A DNA stretch of 35,794 nucleotides from an uncultured Lachnospiraceae bacterium (GTDB lineage Bacteria; Bacillota; Clostridia; Lachnospirales; Lachnospiraceae), in contig CANQCD010000006.1 of NCBI GenBank assembly GCA_947589455.1, forward strand, positions 1 through 35,794, written 5' to 3'. Of the stretch, positions 28,265 through 35,794 are shown in pieces. The notes beneath the pieces were generated by a model. It was not told the DNA's origin, made no database searches, and worked only from the letters and a program-made list of their open reading frames with translations. The position numbers were made by a program, and so were the translations under genes. Position 1 is the first letter of the stretch; each line of letters begins with the position of its first letter.

Positions 28265-29347
28265 ATGGAACGGAAAAGACAAATCAAAAGCTGCAGGTTA
28301 TGCGGTGTTTTTCTGTTTTTACTGGCGGCTTTTATCTTGTGCGGCGGCCGGGCGGGCGCACAGGCCAAGACATATAAGCTGGGAAAAGGAAGCATAACTG
28401 CGGCAAAGAAGAGCATTGTAGTGAAGAAAAACAAAAAGACCGTGACGATAAAAAAGAGCGGGAGCTATACGCTGTCCGGGAAAATACAGGATTACCGCAT
28501 TGTAATGCGAAAGGAAAACCTGAAAGTGACACTGGCGTTAAAGAACGTGACGGCGACCAACAATAAATATCCATGTATTTATAATTCCAAGAAGTCGGCG
28601 GCGCTGACAATCTCCGCCGCAAAAGGAACGGTAAGCCATCTGACCGGACCGACAGCTTTTGCGGCGGCGGCCGGAGGAAAAGCAGACCCGGACGCCGTGA
28701 TCTTCAGCGATGGAAATCTGACGCTGGCAGGCAGCGGTTCAGTTTATGTAAACGACCGCTCAGGCAATGGGGATGCGATTGGCAGCAAAAAAAGTATCAC
28801 ATTAAAAAGCGGCTCGTACAATGCGACGTCAAAGGCGTCTTCCCTGCAGGGCGACAATATTTATGTGAAAGGCGGCAGCCTGGCGGGAAATTCCCAGGAT
28901 ACGTCAGTCAAGGCGTCAGGCAAAGTGACTGTCACAGGCGGCGTTCTCAGGCTGAGCGCAGTCGATAAGGGAATCCAGGGAAAGGCGGGAGTTATCATCA
29001 AAAAGGGAACGATCAATGTGACAACGACGAAAAGAGAAGGGGCGGGCTTTGAAGATTTCCGTGGGATCACGGCGGGAGTATCCGGTGCAAATGGGAAAAA
29101 AGCAGTGGCCGGTTCAATCTGGATATCCGGAGGGAACATCACGGTAAAGTCGTACGGCGATTGTATCCATGCGGCAAATAACGTTACGATTAACGGCGGT
29201 ACATTTCACCTGACCAGCGATGACGACGATGGGATCCAGGCGAAGCAGACGCTGGTGATCACTGGAAGCGCCAGGCTTACGATCGCTGCAAAAGGGAAAA
29301 AAATAAAAGGCGGCGTGGAAAATATTGCCCCATCAGTCAAATATTAA
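28265..29347 (+). CDS. Secreted beta-helix carbohydrate-binding protein of the Cthe_2159 (DUF4353-type) family
   Basis: Signal peptide; repetitive beta-helix: DAVIFSDGNLTLAGSGSVYVNDRSGNGDAIGSKKSITLKSG...GDCIHAANNVTINGGTFHLTSDDDDGIQA. Confidence 0.8.
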   Translation: MERKRQIKSCRLCGVFLFLLAAFILCGGRAGAQAKTYKLGKGSITAAKKSIVVKKNKKTVTIKKSGSYTLSGKIQDYRIVMRKENLKVTLALKNVTATNNKYPCIYNSKKSAALTISAAKGTVSHLTGPTAFAAAAGGKADPDAVIFSDGNLTLAGSGSVYVNDRSGNGDAIGSKKSITLKSGSYNATSKASSLQGDNIYVKGGSLAGNSQDTSVKASGKVTVTGGVLRLSAVDKGIQGKAGVIIKKGTINVTTTKREGAGFEDFRGITAGVSGANGKKAVAGSIWISGGNITVKSYGDCIHAANNVTINGGTFHLTSDDDDGIQAKQTLVITGSARLTIAAKGKKIKGGVENIAPSVKY

Positions 29348-29373
29348 GATAACCGGAAAACTGTCGGGCTGCT

Positions 29374-29479
29374 GTGCAGACACCAGGAGAAAGCAATCTC
29401 TTTGATTTCTTCGTAACTATCAACCTGCAATCTGCCGGAAACAGTGCAGACGCCAAGAGAAAGCAATCTCTTTGTTTTC
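29374..29479 (+). repeat. Direct repeat, about 35 bp, spacing 70 bp
   Basis: GTGCAGACACCAGGAGAAAGCAATCTCTTTGATTT (29374) and GTGCAGACGCCAAGAGAAAGCAATCTCTTTGTTTT (29444). Confidence 0.85.
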
Positions 29480-29915
29480 AGCAAAAATCGGGAGGTTTTC
29501 TGCAACATTTTTCAAAAGACATAGAGCGCAGTTTACTTTTACAATACGATCAGGACACGGATTCTATTTCTGTGGAAAAGATTTATGATGGGAAAGAGCT
29601 GGCATACTGGGATGAGACTTGGATGATCTATCGGAAGGAAAAAGAACTGTTTGTTGAAAATATTCATACTCATAAAGTAAGTAAAGCATTTGAAAGTGAC
29701 ACAACGATTCATATTGATGTGTCAGATGACATTGTTACTTTATGGGATATAAAGAATGCAGAGTTGAAAAATTCAGATATATTTATATTACAATAGGAAC
29801 AACACTACAATTTACATTGAGTATATATGAGGATGATAAATGTATAAAAGCAATAGACTGTATCGAAGTTAGACAGGGGATATTGGATGATACATTACAG
29901 AAAAACAGGTTATAA
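29374..29915 (+). pseudogene. Decayed coding remnant (frame interrupted) upstream of the lipoprotein gene
   Basis: 140-aa ORF runs into a stop at 29794; another frame then reads ITIGTTLQFTLSIYEDDKCIKAIDCIEVRQGILDDTLQKNRL-stop. Confidence 0.5.
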
Positions 29916-29930
29916 GAAAGAGGAATTAAA

Positions 29931-31211
29931 ATGAAAAAGAAATTAATATTATTTATCACTTTTGCCGTATTACTTACATCATGTAACTACAATAATGCCA
30001 AGGATCAGGCTTTGGACAATGAAATTAATACCTCTCAGCCTTTACAGCAAGAATTTACTGTAAAGGCAAATGAAAAAATTGGAAATATTTTTGCAGAAGG
30101 GGGAAAATCCAAAAAATTCGGAGTGGAAATAGTGGATAATTATTTTCCTGGATCAATGACGAAAGGCGAGGATGGATCTTGTTACTATTTTAGAAGAGTA
30201 ACAGAGGGAGAAAGAGAGAGATATACATTTTATAAAAATAACAATCAAAAAGTGTGTGAGACAGAGATGCCATCAAAGCTACGAAAAAAGGCTGGTATAA
30301 ATAGTTTTGCACAATATCAGGGGTATTTTTTTGTTGAAATATATGGAGAATTACATGGAGAAGCGAAACACTATTTGTCGGCTATCAATATAAAAGATGG
30401 TACTTGGGAAAAAATAATAGAAGGTCCAGGACCGGCACATAAAATATTTATATATGACAATAAATTCATATGTACATATGTTGAAGAGGTTAAGGTTTAT
30501 GATTTGAAGGGAAATATGAAAGAATATAAGATAGAGAAAGATTTGGTAAAGAAAAATGCATGGGTATCAGTTCAATGCATTGCTGATGGAAAAATATATT
30601 ATTTTTATACGGTGGAGGAGGATGAGAAAATGTCAGATGAGAAAAACGATAAATATACAGGAAAGGTGAAATGCTGTGATTTGAATGGAGAAAATAATAA
30701 AACGATTTGTTATTATCAGTCAAATGATGAAGCCAGTTGGTATGATAATTTGAGGCTTGATGATCAATATATTTATCTAATAGCTGGTTATACACTATTT
30801 CGGATACCGCTTTATGGAGGGAAGATTGAAAAGGTATCTAATAGAGGCATCTATTTTTATGACATTTCAGATACCTATATTTTCTTTTTGGATGAATCGA
30901 ATACGAAATTATATAAGATAAGAAAAGATTTATCGGGACAAATAATACTGGTAAGAGAATCCGGACCGTGTAATTTGGATACTCCCTTTCTATGTGTGGG
31001 CAACCATATCATGCTGGAGGAATGTGACGAAAAACAGGAGGATTTGATTGGAGAGGTTGAAGATAATGAATTGCCTCTATATATAGAGTATGTAAATGAT
31101 TACAGTTGGTTGACAGAAGAGGGTGTGCTTGAGGATACGGTTAAAGGGATTCATTTATCGGATAAAAGGTATAAAAAGATAAGGGATAAACTCAAATCGT
31201 TGACGAAATAA
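29931..31211 (+). CDS. Lipoprotein, possible beta-propeller (DUF5050-like)
   Basis: Lipobox MKKKLILFITFAVLLTSC; repeated blade-like motifs (GSCYYFRRV, DGKIYYFYTV, DQYIYLIAGYTLFRIPLYGGKIEKVSN). Confidence 0.7.
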   Translation: MKKKLILFITFAVLLTSCNYNNAKDQALDNEINTSQPLQQEFTVKANEKIGNIFAEGGKSKKFGVEIVDNYFPGSMTKGEDGSCYYFRRVTEGERERYTFYKNNNQKVCETEMPSKLRKKAGINSFAQYQGYFFVEIYGELHGEAKHYLSAINIKDGTWEKIIEGPGPAHKIFIYDNKFICTYVEEVKVYDLKGNMKEYKIEKDLVKKNAWVSVQCIADGKIYYFYTVEEDEKMSDEKNDKYTGKVKCCDLNGENNKTICYYQSNDEASWYDNLRLDDQYIYLIAGYTLFRIPLYGGKIEKVSNRGIYFYDISDTYIFFLDESNTKLYKIRKDLSGQIILVRESGPCNLDTPFLCVGNHIMLEECDEKQEDLIGEVEDNELPLYIEYVNDYSWLTEEGVLEDTVKGIHLSDKRYKKIRDKLKSLTK

Positions 31212-31257
31212 GTCAGATTCATCAAGAAAATATAATATTAAACGGGATTGCCTTGCT

Positions 31258-31297
31258 ATGTCATACATTTGACATTTACGCCTTTCATAAATATAAT
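31258..31297 (+). promoter_or_regulatory. Consensus sigma-A promoter with inverted repeat over the -35
   Basis: TTGACA (31269) - 17 nt - TATAAT (31292); ATGTCA-TACATT-TGACAT 31258-31275. Confidence 0.75.
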
Positions 31298-31455
31298 GAT
31301 TTGTAAAAAAGACACGAAAGGCAGATGCGATATTCCATTTGCAGAATCGATGAAAAGGGCATATATTCTCATGAAACGATTCTTATGATCAGATTTCCAA
31401 ACGGCAGTGGAAGGAGAATAGAAAAATGCCAAATAATTTTTTAGGAGTATAATAA

Positions 31456-33330
31456 ATGTTTCAAGACTATTCTTTTTTTAGCAACTGGAGATATGTTTTT
31501 CGAGAAATGTGTGCATATGACAGAAGATATCCATGGTATATTGCCCTGAGATCTGTGACGGCATTTTTGGGACCGTTTCTTGCCGCTGTAATTCCCAGTG
31601 CTGCTATTTATCTGATAGACAGGGAGGTGGACTGGCTTACTTTTTCTTCTGCTATTGTTGGTCTGGCGATTGGAAATTTTATTCTGGGGATGATTTCTAC
31701 AAAGATTGATACGGTGATTCGGAGCAAGAATTTTTTCGTGGCATATCAGCCGGTGCAGCATCGGGCTGTTTCTAAAATATTAGATGTGGATTATGCGGTT
31801 TTGGAGACGGCAGAAGGGAAACGGCTTGCCAATGGAGCCATGAGCAGTTATGAGCGTGACTGGTTTGGCTGGAATCGCATTATGGATATGTTTACGCCCT
31901 TTGCTTTCAATTTATTGGGAATTGTAGTTTATACGATAATCCTGATTCCGAAGTGTCCCTGGGTGCTCCCTGTTTTTGCAGTGATGTCAGTGATGAATAT
32001 TCTGCTGGAGAAGGAGATATCTATTCGGAGTTATCGGAAACACGTGGATGTGATTACGGAGGCGGACAGCCGGGTCGATTATTTTTTTCAGCGGAGCACT
32101 TCTGCCACAGATGGAAAAGATATTCGCCTCTTTCAGATGGAAGAGTGGTTTTCTTCTATTATGGAGTTTTTGATCAGGAAGAGGCTGCATGTCTGGAAGA
32201 GGGTAGAGATGGCATATTTTATACCGAACCTTTCCGATACGGTCTGGACGTTGGTGAGAGATTTGATTGCCTATGGCGTATTGGTAAATCTTTTTCTGCG
32301 GGGCAATCTGGACGCAGCTTCTTTTACATTATACCTGGGTGTTATTACCGGATTTGCCGGATGGCTGAACGGTGGCAATATGGGGGATGGCTTTGTCCGG
32401 GCAAACAGTGAGATGATGCGGTGCAGCGGGTGGATCAGTTCTTATCGGAGTTTTCTTGCGCTGTGGAGCCCATATGATGGTGAGGAAAATGAAGAGGAAG
32501 GTATGGGAAAAGGCGAAAGAGGAATCGGCATGGAGGACGCTTTGGAAGACAATGGAGTGACTATAGAATTTCGCAATGTCTGCTTCTGTTATCCAGAGGC
32601 GGAACAAGACATCATACATAATCTAAGCTTCAAGGTGCAGGCGGGGGAAAACATTGCACTGGTGGGGGTAAATGGAGCGGGAAAAACAACGCTCGTGAAA
32701 CTGCTGTGTGGTTTTTACCGTCCAAATTCAGGACAGATTTTGATCAATGACAGGGACATTGGGGAGTATCCTGCTGGCAACTATCGGGAACTTTTGGGGG
32801 CAGTTTTTCAGGATATGATGATAATGGCGGCTTCGGTTGCTGAAAATGTTGCTTGCTGCAGGGAGGAGGAGATTGATAAAGAGCGGCTTTGGCGTGTGCT
32901 TCGTTTGGCGGATATCGATGAAAAGATCAAAGATCTTCCGAAACAGGAGAAGACGATGGTGACGAATTTTCTGGATAAGGACGGCATTCTTTTTTCCGGC
33001 GGAGAGATACAGAGAATCATCCTGGCGAGAGCCTTGTATAAGGACGCTCCCCTTTTACTCTTAGACGAACCTACCAGCGCTTTAGACCCGATAGCGGAGA
33101 CAGCAATCTATGAAAAATATTATGCACTGTCAAGAGGAAAGACAACAGTCTTTATTTCTCACCGGCTGGCGAGTACTAAGTTTTGTGATCGAATTTTATT
33201 TTTTGAAGATGGAGGGATACAGGAAGACGGCACTCATGAGGAACTGATGGAACAGCAGGGAAAATATGCAGAGATGTTTTCTATTCAGAGCCAGTATTAC
33301 AAGGAGGATGGTCATGGCGGAGAAGAATAA
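31456..33330 (+). CDS. ABC transporter, fused permease/ATPase
   Basis: Walker A GVNGAGKTTLVKLL, signature FSGGEIQRIILARALYKDAPLLLLDEPTSALDP. Confidence 0.9.
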   Translation: MFQDYSFFSNWRYVFREMCAYDRRYPWYIALRSVTAFLGPFLAAVIPSAAIYLIDREVDWLTFSSAIVGLAIGNFILGMISTKIDTVIRSKNFFVAYQPVQHRAVSKILDVDYAVLETAEGKRLANGAMSSYERDWFGWNRIMDMFTPFAFNLLGIVVYTIILIPKCPWVLPVFAVMSVMNILLEKEISIRSYRKHVDVITEADSRVDYFFQRSTSATDGKDIRLFQMEEWFSSIMEFLIRKRLHVWKRVEMAYFIPNLSDTVWTLVRDLIAYGVLVNLFLRGNLDAASFTLYLGVITGFAGWLNGGNMGDGFVRANSEMMRCSGWISSYRSFLALWSPYDGEENEEEGMGKGERGIGMEDALEDNGVTIEFRNVCFCYPEAEQDIIHNLSFKVQAGENIALVGVNGAGKTTLVKLLCGFYRPNSGQILINDRDIGEYPAGNYRELLGAVFQDMMIMAASVAENVACCREEEIDKERLWRVLRLADIDEKIKDLPKQEKTMVTNFLDKDGILFSGGEIQRIILARALYKDAPLLLLDEPTSALDPIAETAIYEKYYALSRGKTTVFISHRLASTKFCDRILFFEDGGIQEDGTHEELMEQQGKYAEMFSIQSQYYKEDGHGGEE

Positions 33331-35191
33331 GAATGCGATCAGTGATGAGAGAGAATCAGCGGGGCAGATTTTGCAAAAGTTTTTCCATGTCATATATATC
33401 AATATAAAATTATGCAAATGGATTTTGCCCTGCAATCTGTTAAAAAATATGATTCATGCAGCAGTGCCCTATGTGGGGATTGTCTATGGATATGACATTT
33501 TAAATGGGCTGACGTCTGGGGACTCCAGACAGGAAGTCATGGATGTGGTATACCGGCTGGTGTTTGCCACGTTTGCATTGACGCTTTTGTTTCATATTCT
33601 GGATAAGATGGGAAATGCCATGCGGGACAGCATTCGTTATCGGATTCAGAAGGAGGTAGCGGAAAAAGCGGTCGGCCTGGATTATCAGGATTTGGAGAAG
33701 CAGGAGACGATGCAGATTCTGGCGGCTGCGTTGGAGGGGGAAAAGGAAAGTGGCGGTATTTACTGGTTTTCCGACAAGCTTGGAATATTGATCGGAGATA
33801 TTGCGTCTATTGTCTATGCTTTTATCGTGCTTTTTCCGATTCTGACGGTGGCAGGGAATGGCGGCGGAAATGGTATTGAACAGATTTTGAACTCAAAGTG
33901 GATGCTCTATCTGATCTTTCTGTTGAATCTGTTTAGCATGTTTTTGTTTATGTGGATATCTAAGGCGGGGAATCAGAAGCAATATCATCTGTATGAGGAA
34001 AGTTTGGATTCGGTGCGCAAGGATAGTTATTTTTATCGGGAGATTCTAAGCAAGTATCAGACAGGGAAGGAAATTCGTATCTATGGCTTGAAGGATCTGC
34101 TTCTGCGTGATATGACGGCGGTATGGGAGGAAAAATGCGATATCCAGGCTCGCAAGATTGCACTGCAGGAGAGAATAAGCGTTGAATATCAGGTGGTACA
34201 GGCGGTACTTCTGGTATTTTCCTATCTTGTTATAGGAATGCGCGGTGTGAATGGAGCGCTTACCGGGGCGGCAGTGGTCAAATATGTCTCAGCGCTGACG
34301 GCATTGGGCGGCGCCTGCCGATATATGGTAGAGCATTTTGAAAATGTATTATTAAATATGCAGTATCTGCATCATTACTATGAATATCTGCATCTGCCAA
34401 ACCGGAAGGAGTCGGGAAGCATACCCATAGGAAATCTTGCAGGGCAGGAATTTACAGTTGTCTTTGAACATGTATCGTTTCGGTATCCTGGTGTAGATCG
34501 ATACAGCCTGAGGGATATCAATATGACAATGCGTTATGGAGAGAAGATTGCATTGGTCGGTCCAAACGGAGCGGGGAAGACTACGCTGATCATGCTTCTG
34601 TGCCGTTTATATGAACCCACAGAGGGAAGGATTTTATTAAATGGGAAGGATATCAGGGAATACGATTACAGGGAATATCTGAATTTGTTTGGCGTGGTGT
34701 TTCAGGACTTTAAATTATTTGCCATGAATGTGGCGGAGAACGTGGCTGCGGCCGGGGAATACGAGGAGGATAGGGTCTGGGAATGCCTTGAGAAGGCTGG
34801 GATTAAGGAGCGTGTTTGCCAGATGGATGAGGGGATACGGACTCAGCTTTATAATGTGGGCGTGAAGGGCGTGGAGGTATCGGGTGGAGAGGCACAGAAG
34901 ATTGCTATTGCAAGAGCCTTGTATAAAGAGGCGCCTTTTATTATACTCGATGAGCCGACCAGTGCGTTAGACCCGGTAGCGGAGTATGAGATTTATGCGG
35001 GATTTGATAGATTGATTGCGGATAAAATGGCGGTGTACATATCTCACAGGATGTCAAGCTGCCGGTTCTGTGAGCGGATCCTGGTGTTGGAGAAAGGACA
35101 TATTGCAGAAGAGGGGGATCACAATACGCTGCTGCGGCAGAATGGAATCTATGCAAAGATGTGGAATATGCAGGCTAAAAATTATCAATGA
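33314..35191 (+). CDS. ABC transporter, fused permease/ATPase (partner subunit)
   Basis: Walker A GPNGAGKTTLIMLL, signature VSGGEAQKIAIARALYKEAPFIILDEPTSALDP; overlaps previous gene by 17 nt. Confidence 0.9.
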   Translation: MAEKNKNAISDERESAGQILQKFFHVIYINIKLCKWILPCNLLKNMIHAAVPYVGIVYGYDILNGLTSGDSRQEVMDVVYRLVFATFALTLLFHILDKMGNAMRDSIRYRIQKEVAEKAVGLDYQDLEKQETMQILAAALEGEKESGGIYWFSDKLGILIGDIASIVYAFIVLFPILTVAGNGGGNGIEQILNSKWMLYLIFLLNLFSMFLFMWISKAGNQKQYHLYEESLDSVRKDSYFYREILSKYQTGKEIRIYGLKDLLLRDMTAVWEEKCDIQARKIALQERISVEYQVVQAVLLVFSYLVIGMRGVNGALTGAAVVKYVSALTALGGACRYMVEHFENVLLNMQYLHHYYEYLHLPNRKESGSIPIGNLAGQEFTVVFEHVSFRYPGVDRYSLRDINMTMRYGEKIALVGPNGAGKTTLIMLLCRLYEPTEGRILLNGKDIREYDYREYLNLFGVVFQDFKLFAMNVAENVAAAGEYEEDRVWECLEKAGIKERVCQMDEGIRTQLYNVGVKGVEVSGGEAQKIAIARALYKEAPFIILDEPTSALDPVAEYEIYAGFDRLIADKMAVYISHRMSSCRFCERILVLEKGHIAEEGDHNTLLRQNGIYAKMWNMQAKNYQ

Positions 35192-35225
35192 GAAAAAGGC
35201 GGGTCGTTTGTACCTGCCTTTTTCT
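35191..35225. terminator. Terminator after ABC pair
   Basis: AGAAAAAGGCGGGT / ACCTGCCTTTTTCT 14-bp stem with U-tract. Confidence 0.85.
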
Positions 35226-35418
35226 GATGGAACTTTTTTAAAATAAACGTTTCTGTGCATGGTGGAGAATGGAGATATAACCGGTTTTCTATGCCTATTT
35301 ATAATACATAAGTATTTATTATAAGTATTTGTTATTTATAGGAAGTGATGTTATATTAAGAGTATCAAGCAGCTAGAAAAGGTTCCAATATACAAGGAAT
35401 GGGAGAAGGCAAACGGTT

Positions 35419-35724
35419 ATGAAAAAAGAGGGAATGCTAAGGAATAGGGAAGATATAGGGCGCTGTACAGATAAGTGCAGCAAGAATAAGATGCAAAAAG
35501 AGCGTATGATAAGGAATATGGAAGACGCCGGCTGTGGTGAAGATTTGATTCAGCGGTTTTTACACTGCTACCATACAGGAGATATAAAAGGCGGACTGCG
35601 CATTTTGTCTAGTCACCGACAGGTGTTGCTGGATGCGATCCATAAAGAGGAAAAGGAGATTGACTGTTTGGACTATCTGGTCTGGCAGATTGAAAAAGAG
35701 CAAAAAATGGCTGAGAGTATATAG
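35419..35724 (+). CDS. Small hypothetical protein
   Basis: GCGEDLIQRFLHCYHTGDIKGGLRILSSHRQVLLDAIHKEEKEIDCLDYLVWQIEKEQ resembles a small family I recall as common in Clostridia; true start may be 35491. Confidence 0.6.
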   Translation: MKKEGMLRNREDIGRCTDKCSKNKMQKERMIRNMEDAGCGEDLIQRFLHCYHTGDIKGGLRILSSHRQVLLDAIHKEEKEIDCLDYLVWQIEKEQKMAESI

Positions 35725-35794
35725 CCTCTCGGATTCATATGAGCAGGCATAGATTTGTATTTTGACAACTGAATATTGTGAAATTTTGAAAAGA

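Overview
The window is a chromosomal segment from a Lachnospiraceae/Clostridia-type Firmicute. In order it contains: the 3' part of ileS; an ECF sigma factor with a membrane-anchored putative anti-sigma protein; a secreted amidase-like protein (minus strand); the minus-strand genes murC, DnaD-like, DnaC/DnaI-like and prs; glgC-glgD; spoVG; the S10/spc ribosomal protein operon from rpsJ to rpmD; a four-gene CotH kinase / VTC-domain / DUF4956 / Cthe_2159-like beta-helix cassette; an AT-rich stretch with a decayed gene and a lipoprotein; a two-gene ABC exporter; and a small MerR-associated-type hypothetical protein. Main items to check: (i) the CotH-VTC-DUF4956-Cthe_2159 cassette, with a K/E-rich polycationic tail on CotH, sits exactly where the spc operon stops; (ii) rplO-secY-adk-map do not follow rpmD, which ends in a strong terminator; (iii) a structured leader precedes rpsJ, and several strong hairpins lie inside the ribosomal operon; (iv) three perfect DnaA boxes lie in front of the DnaD-DnaC-prs cluster; (v) the DnaD-like gene seems to start at a non-AUG/GUG/UUG codon; (vi) 52-72 bp tandem duplications occur repeatedly at gene termini, including a 68-bp repeat derived from the prs 3' end. 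No CRISPR array, tRNA, rRNA or intact IS element was seen. All calls are by eye; no searches or folding were run.
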